DNA of 64,000 bases. It comes from Tipula vernalis (Eukaryota > Arthropoda > Insecta > Diptera > Tipulidae). The stretch is taken from NCBI GenBank assembly GCA_958295665.1, contig OY282560.1, positions 266,835,168 to 266,899,167 of the forward strand. Direction: 5' to 3'. Positions 33,401 to 45,178 of the stretch are shown here, in pieces. The notes beneath the pieces were generated by a model, which had not been told where the DNA came from, searched no databases, and saw only the letters and a list, made by a program, of their open reading frames with translations. A program made the position numbers and the translations under genes. The number at the start of each line of letters is the position of its first letter. Positions within the stretch are counted from its first letter, which is position 1.

Positions 33401-34691
33401 CTACAGTAAGAATTTAAAGAAAAGTTCTGTTACGGTAAAAGTGAAGAAAAATGAAAAATTCGTTAAGATAAATTACGTTACCACTGATTCTACGTTATAT
33501 TAAAATTTTACTTTCACTAATCACTGTTCAAAAATCAAGACAATAACACCAACGTACCTGAAACAGAAAGATGAACCGCTATGTGGTCGAACCACACCCA
33601 AAACGGACAACCGAACCGAATCGAAGTAAAAGAAAGAAAAACCCGCGAAAACTCCAAACGCAATCGCTCAAAACAACGGAGAAAAGAAGAAATCGGCGGG
33701 ATAATTGCTCTGTGTGGGGTTTCCACCAAATCGGTGTACCACCACGAATCGCGAGTATGACCGCACAAAAATAAATATATAATATATAGGAAAAATAAGC
33801 GGAGGAAAAACAACTGTTACAATTAAAAATTTACAGTTGGTTAATTTCCGCTGATAGCGTACCTTTTTTTTTTTTTATGTTTTTATGGCCCGACCGACCA
33901 CACCGCAAACAGCGCCGACGCAGGATCCCCCTCAAAAGAAATGCCCTGCCCCCACGGGCGGGAATAATGTCTCAATACACACTTTTATTTTTACATATAT
34001 TTGTCATCCGTAAATGTTGTTTCAAAACGACAATTAACATATGTTAAACCCAAACTTTAGGCGGATAATTAATTACCATCAAACGATTAATACAAAATTT
34101 GTTTTGATGGTTTTATGTACCGATGGTTTTTATTTTATTCTTCTGTTTTGTTGTTGTTCTAATTTCTAATTTTCACTTTCTTTATTTAGAACTAAATATT
34201 CACTATTGGAGTTGTGCAAAGTGCATTAAAGAAGTCTTAGCTTAGCTCCAAACTTTGAGCTTACAACACAAACTTTCACCAGGAATTCACTCCGAAAATA
34301 ATAAAACACACCAATATGAATTTATTTATTTATGTAAATATTTTTTTTTTATTTAGTAATCAAATAATAACAACTTCTTATTATTCTTGTAAATTTGATT
34401 TATTTATTTTTTTTGTTGGTTTTAAATTAAATTTTAGAAATTTTATGTAAAATGATTTATTTTTTTTTTTTGTGTTAAATTGTCTTTTATTCACATAAAT
34501 CAAAAAAAAAAAAATGTATCTCTATATACTATACATAGGTTTTTATAATCCAAACTGTTTGCAACATTTACATCGCACTCAAGAAAAACTTGACTCACCA
34601 GTCAATATCAAAATTTGATTTATTTTATATAAAAAAACTGACTGACTGTTTTGTACCAAAACGACACTAGACCAATCGATATCAAAATATA

Positions 34692-34875
34692 AAACTAGAC
34701 TTTTTATTTAAAACTATTTAATAATCAAAATTAGATCGACTATCTTAACAAAAAATAATAGACCGATCATTTGAAAATTCAAAACTAGACTTTTTTATTT
34801 AAAACTATTTAATAATCAAAATTAGATCGACTATCTTAACAAAAAATAATAGACCGATTTGAAAATTCAAATCTA
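34692..34875. repeat. Tandem duplication of about 90 bp
   Basis: Two adjacent copies beginning aaaactagac (34691 and 34781), nearly identical, with a partial third start near 34868. Confidence 0.85.
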
Positions 34876-34911
34876 GACTAACTTATCTAAAAAAATATTT
34901 TACCTCAAATC

Positions 34912-35544
34912 AAAACCAACACTAATGTAATACTACAAGCCTGATTCAGTGATGAAGCACGCCAAAACCAACAAAAATGTTTATACAAGCAAAATCTTCT
35001 ATAATAAAAGTCATGAAACTCTCTTTTACAGACAAATACATTTATTGATTCCACTAGATTTGGCTGTATTAGTTACACTAACAATTCAACGTAAATTTGA
35101 ATTTTTTTTTCTTGTTTCTACACCAACACCTTTATACTTAGTTAACTAACACATATAAATTTAGTGATGCCAAATATACACCAATACACATAGAACCTGA
35201 TTTTTTTTATTTCATATGTATGGAATTTTCATGACTTTTATTATAGAAGATTTTGATACAAGCCAAACAGTACAAACACTTACATTTAATACCTTATCCT
35301 TGAAAGTGTTAGTGCGAAAATATAATAAAAATACTCTCATCTAACCAATCCCAATTAGTTTTTTTCCATTATTAACATACCCAATTCTCCCTCCACAATT
35401 CGTTTGTTTTGTTTTATCTACAATTTGTATGGTTTTCTCCCTCATTTATATAATCTGTCGATCACCAATACTTTCATGTATAAGCGCAAAATAAATGTAT
35501 AATATTGGTGGCAATCAGGCTTGTAGTACATTAACGTTGGTTTT
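34912..35544. repeat. Nested inverted repeats (fold-back)
   Basis: Outer arms 34912-34946 and 35513-35544 (aaaaccaac...ctacaagcctgatt). Inner arms 34985-35017 and 35228-35262 (acaagc..aaaatcttctataataaaag). No coding content. Confidence 0.75.
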
Positions 35545-35647
35545 GCTCAAATACAAAAAATCAGAGAATTTTTCCCCCTCTTATTTTTCCCTTCGCATCG
35601 TTGCTTGTCCCGCTCGCTGTATTTGTGCACATATACATCATTTCATT

Positions 35648-37996
35648 TCAAAAACATCTATAATTCCAAGACGAACTATACGAAATTTAAAGGGACAAAG
35701 TGACGACTGCCCATAGTGTTAGTTGTGTACATATAAGACTTCAATAAAAAAACTAACCAACACTAATCTAATTTGTTTTGGTTTTGTGCTATGAAATATG
35801 AAAAAAAAATACAAAAAATACATAGGAAACAACAACAATTTACATCACGGCAACGCCGTATAATAATATCAAATAAAACGAAAGCTATTTATGCTTGTAT
35901 TTATGTGTAGGTTTTGTGTTGGAAAATAAAATCAATTACAATAACAACAATGGTTCTGTCATTCGTCATATTCGAAATAATTGACTGAACGAAGACTGAC
36001 CTTTTTATTTAAATGAAATTCATTATTTATTTTAATTAATTATTGAATTATTTATTTATAATTTTGTTAATTACATGTTCATTGGGAAAGGTTTTATTCC
36101 TAATGGAAGCACTAACTGAACAGTTTACTAAGAAATGTGCTTCCATACGGCTTTTACTTCTTTAATAAATTTAAAAAAATTATACCTTGTTGTTTATTTT
36201 ATTTACCTACACGAAATTTATTAAATCGGTCTACATATACGCCAAGAGCTATGCATTTTTTTGGTGCTTTGCAATCTTATGCAGTGTACTTCGTAGTGTA
36301 TTCGTGCTCGCATTATTCAAATTTAACATAATTTCACACGATCGAAGTCATCCGAATGCCGCGAATGTATCAGACTCTGTTGGTGAATATTACTCAGCGG
36401 AGTGTGCACCATACTTGATGGTTAATATTCAGGTGGACTGAATATGGATAGACACATTGTTGAACCAACGTTGTTCGTTCGCAAAATCGATTGAATTATC
36501 ACAGAATGTTCACCACCAATTTGTTTGCTTTGGGCCGTCGCCGTTTAGTATTGAAACCTCCACCACCGCGCGTTATATTCAAGTCTTGTAGAGTATGTTT
36601 TCGTAATCCTTGCACAAAATGGCGGGCCCTACTTGGCATTTTCTATTGCAGATTTTTCATGATGAAATGAACCAGTGATAATTCAGTCTTACCATTTTCA
36701 ACCTGCGTATATTGATTCGAGTACATTGGACATTCAAGTTCCAGGTTCTCGTTTAATCAACTCACCATAATTAAAAAAAAATACATCAACTGCCACAAAA
36801 GTATTAACGGACAGAGTATTAAATTTTCTACAACAAAACACATTATTGTCGTGACAACTTTGTGACAATTTTGTTCGTCGATTAGATTTGTTGTACGTAC
36901 GCCCAAAAACGGGACCATAACTTTGGCCGGAACTAATTTCTTATTCATGATAGCTACAATATAATTTTTGAACCGCACAATAGGATGATAAATATCGAAC
37001 TCGGTCAGTAGCTTCTTATGTAAACACATTTGCTGTTCAGATTGTACTTCTCCGATTCGTTTTTGTACTCATGACACGTTAAATTATCGAGCTCTGACTG
37101 CAATAAAATGGTTATTAGACGTGAAATATTGAGATTATAAACAAATTACTTACGTCTTTAATCTTGAGCGCTCTGTTAAAATATAGTTTTAAATAACAAG
37201 GGCCACAAAAACCAGATGTCATATGTTTGTCGTACATATTTTTTGACATAAGGAAAAAGATGTATAACCTATCTTTATTACACTCTAGACCAAAAACATC
37301 TATAATTCCAAGACAAACTATTTTTTGTCATTGTCTGGTAATTACTACTGAAGGTAGTATTGGTGACTAAATGATGACGGCAACGTCGTATATTACTTTA
37401 CATTTATTTTCATACAAACACATATTTACTTTTTATTTGTACACTCTTAACAAAAATATTGTACCTTTTTGAATTTAATAAAAAAATTATTAAGATAATT
37501 TAAATTTAAAAGGTGTCTTAATATTAAAAATCGAATTGTGTCTTAATATTTTAATATTTAACATGTAGTAAAGCATTAAAATATGTACGCTTATTCGTAT
37601 TTTTTAACACAATGAAATGTGCCATTTTTTGGTCTAGAGTGTAATAAAAATAGGTTAGGTTAGGTTATACATCTTTTTCCTTATGTCAAAAAATATGTAC
37701 GACCATTGTTGTTATTGTAATTGGTATTATTTTCCAACACAAAACATACACATAAATAGGATTTGTTTTTACACGATATTATTAAACGGCGTTGCCGTGA
37801 TGTATATTGTTGTTGTTTCTTATGTATTTTTTGTTTTTTTTTTCATATTTCATAGCACAAAACCAAAACAAATTAGATTAGTGTTGGTTAGTTTTTTTAT
37901 TGAAGGCTTATATGTACACAACTAACACTATGGGCAGTCGTCACTTTGTACCTTTAAATTTCGTATAGTTCGTCTTGGAATTATAGATGTTTTTGA
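35648..37996. mobile_element. DNA transposon with about 300-bp terminal inverted repeats
   Basis: 35648-35952 and about 37703-37996 are inverted copies (TCAAAAACATCTATAATTCC at the outer ends, ...caattacaataacaacaatgg at the inner ends). The interior has no recognised transposase. The longest minus frame there (36757-37029, HPIVRFKNYIVAIMNKK, then ILLWQLMYFFLIM) is unidentified, and 36440-36660 encodes an equally unknown basic stretch (ITRGGGGFNTKRRR). A third, shrunken copy of the arm starts at 37298. Target duplication not found. Superfamily unknown. Confidence 0.78.
37229..37703. repeat. Inner inverted repeat (MITE-like)
   Basis: Arms of about 70 bp (tgtcgtacatattttttgacataaggaaaaagatgtataacct at the left, its inverse at 37660-37703), meeting toward the third copy of the outer arm. 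Confidence 0.75.
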
Positions 37997-38460
37997 TATA
38001 CTTAGTTGTACGGTCGCCTCGGACTCATGCCTAATCCACCGATCGGTTTTTTTTTCCCCCACACAGAGCAAATATCACGCGTTAATCCACGCCAATGATA
38101 CCAAAAGAAAAATGGAATATTCGAGATTGAACATTTTAGCATCGTAAACATTCCATCTCATACTACACAATACATGTACACACACCGACTCGCAAGAAAT
38201 ATGTATGCCTGCACATGACAATATAGAAACGAGTAAATATAGGGGGAAAAAAAAATAAAAATATTTTTACATAGCAATCGGTGAGAATATTAAATTGAAT
38301 TTTGGAGAAGCATGAATTAGAGCATATGTATATACAACACTATGGTGGTCATGGTATTTTATAATGAAAGGAAAAAAAAATTCAAAGTGTATGAGCGTTT
38401 GGAATTCTCACAAGAATTAAATTCTTCCGCTTCAAGTGGAGACGTATGCCCGTCGTAACA

Positions 38461-38524
38461 ACCCTTTCGGCCTTTCGACATTCGGCCTTCCGACAGGTTC
38501 GGCCTTTTGACATTCGGCCCTATT
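38461..38524 (-). repeat. Inverted minisatellite, right part
   Basis: Continues the array interrupted at 32831, with units like cggcctttcgacatt. Confidence 0.85.
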
Positions 38525-39495
38525 CCTTTTAATACTGTTCAATGGAACACAAATTCAACTCAAAAATCTTCACAACCTATGTACATCAGAAATTGAAACA
38601 AGAAGTAAGCTCTACACATCAAACAAATTCAGGGACAAATGGGAGAAAAACATGGCGTTAACCTTGCAGCTCGGACCCGAAGAAAGCATCCCTAAGAAAA
38701 TAATATTATAATTAAGTCCCGATACTTTTTTGATGAACTTGATTTTGTTCGGTTCTTCGATTTGTCTTTTCTAAATCTTATAAATTGATTTGTTCAGATT
38801 CTGCCACAGACCAGGTCTCGTCCGATTTTTGCTAACCCTAAACGGGGGACAAACATTTTAATCGTTCTCGATAATTGAGTTACTTATGAAATTTATCTGA
38901 ATTGTAATAATTTCGTTAAAGGTATAATCTACTGTTCAGAGTATAAATATAAAATGAGCAAGTGTACTATTTTCATTGGGAGGCACTAATAACTAAGAAG
39001 TAGTATTGCAAGTAAGACTGATGAGTGAAGCTAATCTTGATTAAAAATTAACTTAAAATTTTTACATTTTCAAATTAAATGTTCAAACTTAAAGTAAAAA
39101 TATGCCAATTGACTTTCGAATCGTTATATTTTACCGAATATTTTTTTACAGCTCAAATAAGTCTCAGCAAAGGTCACCGGACATTTCCAAATAACGGTTA
39201 ATAACAATGCTTCATTTCATCGAATAATTAAATTATGAAAATTAAATCTATCTGACTCCTCGAACTACCCTTTATTCCCAGCAGACGGACATCATCTATG
39301 AATACTTTTTTGTTTATGAAACAACATAATTTGAGAGTTGCTAAATAATTCTTTACTCATTGGCATTGGTTTTATCAGACCCATTAATTGCGCTTCTGCA
39401 TTCTTATCAGAGTTAATGTGAGTGATAAGATAACAGCGGGATAATATTTAAGGAAGTTTCTTGGTAACTTGCTATTACGATACGTATACGAGATT
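38525..39495. other. Gene-free stretch
   Basis: No frame or repeat recognised. It may include decayed 3' gypsy sequence next to the integrase piece that starts at 39496. Confidence 0.35.
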
Positions 39496-39500
39496 CTATA

Positions 39501-40001
39501 TCAATCCTGTGCCCCTGGAATACCGTGCGTTGCAAAGATCGTACAGAGCGATTGAACAGCACACGCTGATGACGTAGACGATACAAGTTGCACTTCTAGC
39601 CATTTGTAGTAAGAGTCTACCAAGATCAAAAATACTTTCGACTGGATTGCTCCAGCGAAATCTACGTGGACCCTTGACCATGGCCTTTCTGCTTCCTCCC
39701 AAAAATGTATAGGCGCTTGGGAGTTCTCGGGCTGAGATTCTTGACATGGCATACAGGAGCGGACCACCTTTTCGATATCGTTGTCGATGTTGGGCCACCA
39801 CACGTAACTTCTCGGCATGGATTTCATGCGCACTACACCCGGGTGGGCTGTATGCAGCGCATTGAGGATAGTTCGACGATAACACGATGGAACAATTGTA
39901 TGCTGGCCCCACAGAAGGCACCCCTTGATGCAACTGAGTTCATTTTCCCTAATCCAAAACGCGTTAAAATGATCCTCTACCTTCTCAGGTAATCCTCTCA
40001 T
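39501..40001 (-). pseudogene. Gypsy integrase N-terminal half
   Basis: Zinc-binding HHCC domain and start of the catalytic core. Visible are LHTAHPGVVRMKSMPRSYVW and CMPCQESQPENSQ, then WSRVHVDFAGAIQSKVFLIL with the first catalytic Asp, and KWLEVQLVSST. The frame ends after FATHGIP, just before the second catalytic Asp (expected SDNG). The rest of the integrase, and the 3' LTR, are missing. The domain follows RNase H with only a 3-base gap, a stop at the RNase H end. Confidence 0.9.
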
Positions 40002-40004
40002 ACA

Positions 40005-40480
40005 CTACGAGAGAATACCTGAAAGAATGGGGTCTTTCTTCGTCAATTTTGCTATGTGCTCTGCAAGAACAACTGGGTGCTCGAGGGATTCAATTAATAT
40101 TACTTCCTCTACTTCGGTCATGATTTGTGCCGGATTGGGTAGACGACTAAGACCATCAGAATTATTGTTCGCCTTTGCTGGTCGGTGAGTAAGTGAGTAA
40201 TTGTAAGCGTTGAGGAAAACGCTCCAACGCATCATTCTCGGGGACAAACCTAAGAGCGGTTTGTGGTCGGTCATGATCGTAAATTCACGACCATAGGCGA
40301 AGTCATGGAACTTCTTGACGCCGGCGATAATTGAAAGAGCCTCTCTATCAATCTGAGCATACCGACTTTCGATGGCAGTTAGCGTCCTAGAAAAAAATGA
40401 AATCGGACGTTCATTATAACCCACCTTGTGTGAAAGGACCACACCGACGCCATATGGAGAGGCATCACAGACCAATACTA
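40005..40480 (-). pseudogene. Gypsy RNase H domain
   Basis: Starts at VCDASPYGVGVVLSHK (first catalytic Asp) and includes RPISFFSRTLTAIESRYAQI, DREALSIIAGVKKFHDFAYG, then FTIMTDHKPLLGL and HRPAKANNNSDGLSRLP, the ending typical of gypsy pol. A frame change near 40478 separates it from the preceding RT connection region, which reads in 40478-40711. Removes the RNA strand during reverse transcription in an intact element. Confidence 0.9.
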
Positions 40481-40592
40481 ATGGCTACTTTTCATTGTAG
40501 GGAGAACATTGTCGGTTGATAGCGCAGACTTCAGTTGGTCGAAACTTCTCTGGTGGGCAGTGAACAAAGACCATTTGGTGAGTAGCTTCCCC

Positions 40593-41100
40593 TTAAACGA
40601 ATGCGTGGGGAAAATTGAACAGCCCAAGAAAAGCCTGGAGTTGGGCTTTATCCTTCGGTGGCGGTGAATTTCGGATGGCTTCAACTTTGGCTTCGGTGAG
40701 GCGAAAACCATTTACGTCGATTCGGTAACCGAGGAAATCGACAGCTTCACATCCGAAAACACATTTATCTTTTCGAAGACGAATCCCCAGTTCATCAAGT
40801 CGTTGAAAAATCTGGCTCAATTTCTCATGAAATTCGCCATCAGAAGCAGCGATGACAATAACATCGTCGAAATATGGAATGACCCCTGAAATTACACGAA
40901 GTAAATTTTCAATAAAATTTTGAAAAATACCTGGTGTCGTGGCCCCCTTGTGAGTTGCGATGGTTCGTACCATGGTGGTGTCATCGTCAAATGTGAGTTG
41001 CTGGAAAGTTTGCGCCAAATCCAGCTTGGCAAATATCGACCCTCTTGGCATCGTGGACAACAAATGAGTAGCTGATGGAATTGGAAATGCATGCGGCGAA
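40593..41100 (-). pseudogene. Gypsy reverse transcriptase, C-terminal two thirds
   Basis: Reverse transcriptase with GSIFAKLDLAQTFQQLTFDD (palm, first Asp), PGIFQNFIENLL, and the catalytic box YFDDVIV preceded by VISGVIP. KCVFGCEAVDFLGYRIDVNG and the connection region follow. The usual YxDD is present as YFDD, so the active site is preserved. The finger region before KLDL is only partly present (41064-41150, frameshifted), and protease plus early RT are deleted up to the gag zinc knuckles at 41180. Confidence 0.9.
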
Positions 41101-41179
41101 AGTGCTTTATTTACGGTACATTTATAATCTCCGCAAATCAGTACTGTTCCATCATATTTGGTTTTCCGACACGGTTAGC

Positions 41180-41420
41180 AGGATCAGATCGGCAGACCCG
41201 CTTTAGATGACCGATGAGTCCACAGAAATTGCAAGCACTGTTTCGATATTTGCAGGTTGAACGTAAATGATTCTCTCCGCAACTTTCGCACTGAACTGAT
41301 GCACGCGGATGACGGTGTTGTTCGTGGCTGACCTTCGTGGGCTGGGCACGATTGGAATTGGATGGTTGGTGTGATTGCTGAACAATCGTTACTTGACCGG
41401 ACTGTTAATCGTCGGAGCTT
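41180..41420 (-). pseudogene. Gypsy gag zinc knuckles
   Basis: The minus frame carrying CESCGENHLRSTC and CNFCGLIGHLKRVC shows two CCHC-type knuckles (the first with a CX2CX3HX4C spacing) followed by a basic stretch ending DPANRVGK. It is nucleic-acid-binding gag C-terminus. Gag upstream (41420-41600) contains a short duplication (agacattat..aaacgtctcactgaccat twice, about 41490 and 41540) and no clear capsid frame. Confidence 0.82.
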
Positions 41421-41833
41421 GGCGATATAATCTGCGACCTTCTCCTCAGGGATTTGCTCTCGTTTAAAGAAATTAAAAGTGGCGATATAAAGACATTATA
41501 AACGTCTCACTGACCATTATGTGAAGTGGTGTATAAAGACATTATTAAACGTCTCACTGACCATTTTTCTTTCCAAAGACGAATCCCCGCTTCATCAATC
41601 CCATCCTCGTCGCCAATATTAAGTTTGGTAGTAAACTGATTAACACTGTAAATAGAATTGAATTGATTTATTCAAGTTACAACCAAAATGCAATACATAA
41701 CAGTAATTATAATATGTTAGTATGTGTGTTGAAAAGTACATTTAATTAATGTTACAATGTTCAGTGGCTCAATACACTACAAATACCTTTTAAGATGATT
41801 ATTTCGTAAAAGAAACTCAAGAATATTATTACG

Positions 41834-42511
41834 CAGGGTGTCCTATTCAAAACATGACTCATTTTTAATTTAATTATTTTTTGTTTATCGAAGATGGTTT
41901 TGCTTTTTAAGTTAATAAAAATCAGTGCTGTATTTTCATTCAAATTAAAGGAACATTACAAAATGAGATATTCAAACGAACAAAAAATCACATCTCTCAA
42001 TATTGTAAAGGAATTTATGAGTGAAAAAAAGTAAATTGAAGGAACAAAGCAAAAATTCCAAGCACCATTTCAACATATGCAAATTGGTTAAGCACTTTAA
42101 AATATTCCGACCTGCATTAATAAATATTCCCCAAAATCAATAGCGAATAATTTTTCTTATTGAAGATAATCCAAGGATATCTATTCGAAAACTTTTTAGT
42201 GTTGCCCAAGTCTCAAAATCCAAAAAGTTCCAGAACTTATAGAAGGAATGAATCGTTTTGCTTTTGTGCAAAACTTTTTGGAACACCTAAACGGAAATTA
42301 CATTTTGAGGGATATCTGGTTTAGTGATGAAACACACGTAACTGTTCGGTGTGTTTTATCGGCTTAAAGTATTGTAATGGTTGTTGCATGAGGAAATGTT
42401 ACTTTGGCAAGTTTTTTGGAACTACTTGATGAACACTTTACTCCAACACTAATAGGAATGAGAGAAAATGAAATTAATGATGCATGGTTTATGCAATATG
42501 GTGCTCGTCTG
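41834..42511 (+). pseudogene. Tc1/IS630-like transposase relic, N-terminal part
   Basis: 41834 starts a terminal-repeat-like sequence (cagggtgtcctattcaaaac), and the ATG at 41963 opens MRYSNEQKITSLNIVKEF. Later frames show FAVQNFLEHL-like helical sequence (read FVQNFLEHLNGNYI), WFSDETHVTVR (first catalytic Asp) and INDAWFMQYGA, which corresponds to the 'WFMQDGA' block with the second Asp changed to Tyr. Stops and frameshifts are scattered. The relic is cut at 42511 by the hAT-ended insertion and continues at 55272 with HTADVV in matching phase. Confidence 0.8.
42504..42511. other. 8-bp target duplication, left (ctcgtctg)
   Basis: Pairs with cacatctg at 55264-55271 (6 of 8 bases equal). Removing one copy and the insertion brings the split transposase relic back into one phase. 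Confidence 0.7.
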
Positions 42512-42739
42512 AAGGGGCGGATTAATGCCTAGGCACACTAGGCACGTGCCTAGGGCCCGTGAATTTTGGGGGCCGCAAATTTCCTGCTCCATTATTGAGT
42601 AGCCGTGGTTTTTTCAGAATCACCATACCACGTTTCGAAAGACAGGCTTCTGCCGACAATGCGTCACCGGAATGTTTTCCAGATTTCCTCAAAATTTTGG
42701 GACAGTTCGTCTGAAATCGCTTCACTAGTCCAAAAAAGT

Positions 42740-43505
42740 TTTATTCTTTGACCCGTAAACCAATTTTGCAGTGTGTTGAGGATCATTATCCTACTGTTAG
42801 GTAAATGAAGTCAATATGTTTTCGAAGGAATAAGGCTCTATCATATTTTTCATTATACATATAAAATAGATATTTGTAAACGTGTTGGTTCATTCGCTTA
42901 TAAATGTTGTAAATACTGGTAAAGAGCCGCACCAGAAAATGCTCCCCAAACCATAACGTTCCCAAACCATAACATAACCATAAGCAAATTGTACTTCATT
43001 CCGACATTCCAGGCGACTTTTTCCAAAACGCCAATGATTTGTGCAAGTGTTATTTCGCGAATTTTACCTTTCGATTGAAGTTCTGTTTGGAAACAATTGG
43101 CTCTCCAGATTCAAACAGCTGATGTCTCTGCCTAACTTAAAGTGATTCGGCTTCATTTATTTTCCTGGCTTCATCGTCCCTTTCGGTTGTTTCTCCAGTT
43201 CGTTCTTTTCTGGGTCTGATTTCGAAATCGCCAGAAGCATTCTAGGTTTTAATGGCACAATAAACCATCTTCTTTGAGCAGCCCAAACTTGCTGCAATTG
43301 CTCGATTTGTTGCATTTTGTTTGCAATATTTCCATACTATCAGCTTCCTCAATTCTAGTGTGTTATTCGCAATTTCGAAAAAGAATTCTCGGAACTCGTA
43401 TTCAAATTCCTAAAAATGTGACCTCGAATCGTTGTAATAATTTTGTAAATAATATTATTTGCCGCGTGGCAATCGGGATTCGAAATCAACATATTTCGTT
43501 ATTAA
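42740..43505 (-). pseudogene. Tc1-like transposase relic
   Basis: The minus strand, in changing frames, shows ATNRAIAASLGCSKKMVYCAI (helix-turn-helix), then EIRPRKERTGETTERDD (the RPRKGRP-like linker), VMVWERYGL (the VMVWG block) and DNDPQHTAKLV (the catalytic Asp of the QQDNDPKHT block). Many stops. Terminal repeats were not found. It lies just inside the left end of the hAT-ended insertion, after about 220 bases of hAT subterminal sequence. Confidence 0.65.
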
Positions 43506-43510
43506 AACCC

Positions 43511-45174
43511 ACAAAATGAAATTTGACATTATGGTTTATGTTTAAAAATAGTATATTATTCAACGAGCATATAATGATAGCTGTTATTCACGAAGATGAA
43601 GTTTACCGACACGAGCCGATAGGCGAGTATCGTAAATCATCTGAGTGAATAACAGCCATTATATGCGAGTAGAATACGATACTTTGTCCACGACCGATAA
43701 AAAATTGTATTTTATTATCAAATCCTTTAAATAAATCTAAAATAACTTACGTCGACATTTTGACGTCTCAGTTTAATAATAAATAATGAAAATGGCAAGA
43801 GACTACTAGATAAAATTTCAAAAATGAAATTTTTATTTGGTAGTAGTGAATAATGAAAGAAGGGACTACTGGATAAACTAGCTGTGAATAATTGATATAA
43901 TTATAATTGAAGAAACAACCGTATAATGAGTATATTATACGTTAGTCGTGGACAATAGTTATTTATAGTACTAGTGAGCAAAACGAGATATTATCCATGA
44001 GAGGATAAGTTTGTCCCACGAGGCGGTAGCCGAGTGGGACATTATCCCGAGGGGATAATATCTCTTTGCTCACGAGTGCCATACAACGTTTTATCCACTT
44101 TTGTTGAAATAAATTTCGTAAATTAATAAGAAATAGTTCCATTTTGTGTTTTCACACTGGAGCATTGAATTTTGAAATACATTTTTTCATAGTGACCGTT
44201 CTTTAAATTGTCATGGTGTACTTTAATTTAATTAATTTTTGGAATATAGTTTTTCATTCAATTTGACTACGAATAATTTTCCAATGACTACTCAACATTT
44301 TGTTATACCAAATAACTCACGTTGCCCCTAGCAGCGTGGGTTATACAATAACAATGGGTTATTTTACACTTTCTTTATTTGAAATCAGCATAGTTATCGG
44401 GCTATTATATGTCAAAAGTGGATAAAAAATGTTATCGGATTTTAATTATAATGTTACTTTATGGATTCCGTCTAGCTCCGAAATTTGCGTTTTAGCAATT
44501 GGAAAAGTTCCTGATAAAACATTTAAAAAAAAATCTAATTATTTACAAATTAGTGAGTGTATCAGTGAATGAAGATTTATTTAAGATCAAATTGCATAAA
44601 ACATCTTAAAATACATAATTTTAAATTTCAATTTGCTTCATTAATAACTCTTTAAGTTTCGAGATTTAAGCGGTCGATATTTCTGAAGACAATATTTCAA
44701 AATTCGATATTTTAAATTCAAGACAATTTTTTGAATCCATATATTTTTGTCTAATTCGATATTCTGGTTGGCAAGATTTCAAGAAGATCCCATCTAGATA
44801 TCAGGGTTTGGATAGGGTAGAGTTGCTTGGTTTTTAACATATTCGAAATTATCCACATTAGTCAACATTTATTTGATATTTTTCAAGATTATTCGAACTT
44901 TTCGAAATTATTTGAGTCTATTGGAGATTCTCGCTTATACTCGAAATATGCTAGACATGAGTTGCGTGAAGTAATAGAATCTATCGATATTTTCGATATT
45001 TTCTTTGACATTCCGAGTTTTTTAAGCGTTCGATATTATTCGAGTTAAGGTTGGAGTTGAATTACGAGTCAGCATAGCACCCAATTAAATTATCTTACAG
45101 AGGAGATATTCTCAAATTTCAAGATTTGTAGATTTATCTAGAATTTCATATTTAAATAGCGGTGGGTAAGCTCT
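43511..45174. other. Gene-free stretch with palindromic repeats
   Basis: 43560-43680 and 43930-44110 hold strong local palindromes, for example gtcccac...gtgggac at 44013-44040 inside gagcaaaacgagatattatcc...ggataatatctctttgctc (43976-44073). An inverted pair aacgttttatccacttttg (44089) / caaaagtggataaaaaatgtt (44414) follows. 44640-45050 is rich in ttcgatatt/tcgaaatt motifs. No gene supported. Confidence 0.6.
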
Positions 45175-45178
45175 AGGT

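Larger units (their letters stand above)
32832..38460. mobile_element. Insertion with TGTAACGAAAT...CGTAACA ends, ACCC duplication
   Basis: ACCC at 32828-32831 and 38461-38464 flanks an insertion that breaks the inverted minisatellite. Its ends TGTAACG/CGTAACA match those of the element at 45179-47077, and the first 120 bases share further landmarks (CCGTTAnCAGA, GGCTnnnGCTCA, GCGTGGGG). LTR-like termini, a 4-bp duplication and no pol genes suggest a long solo LTR, here enlarged by nested elements (34912-35544 and 35648-37996). I found no direct repeat of the two ends inside it. Confidence 0.72.
39496..41756 (-). mobile_element. Gypsy element, rearranged and truncated
   Basis: Minus-strand gag zinc knuckles, RT, RNase H and integrase with deletions between them. 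A primer-site-like sequence TGGCGACGAGGATGGG (complement of 41600-41615) stands before a candidate 5' LTR (41616-41756, complement starting TGTAACATTAATT). No 3' LTR found at the left end. Confidence 0.85.

Noticed and set aside
33018..33503. Overlapping open frames in the GC-rich block
   Set aside because: Frames on both strands in GC-rich DNA are expected by chance. No domain or codon pattern, and the block belongs to a repeat family.
36137..36441. Plus-strand hydrophobic frames inside the long-TIR element
   Set aside because: Short, phenylalanine-rich products are common in AT-rich DNA, and there is no recognised signature.
44827..45048. Open frame in the ttcgata-rich region
   Set aside because: Built from the repeated tcgatatttt/ttcgaa motifs, with no domain.
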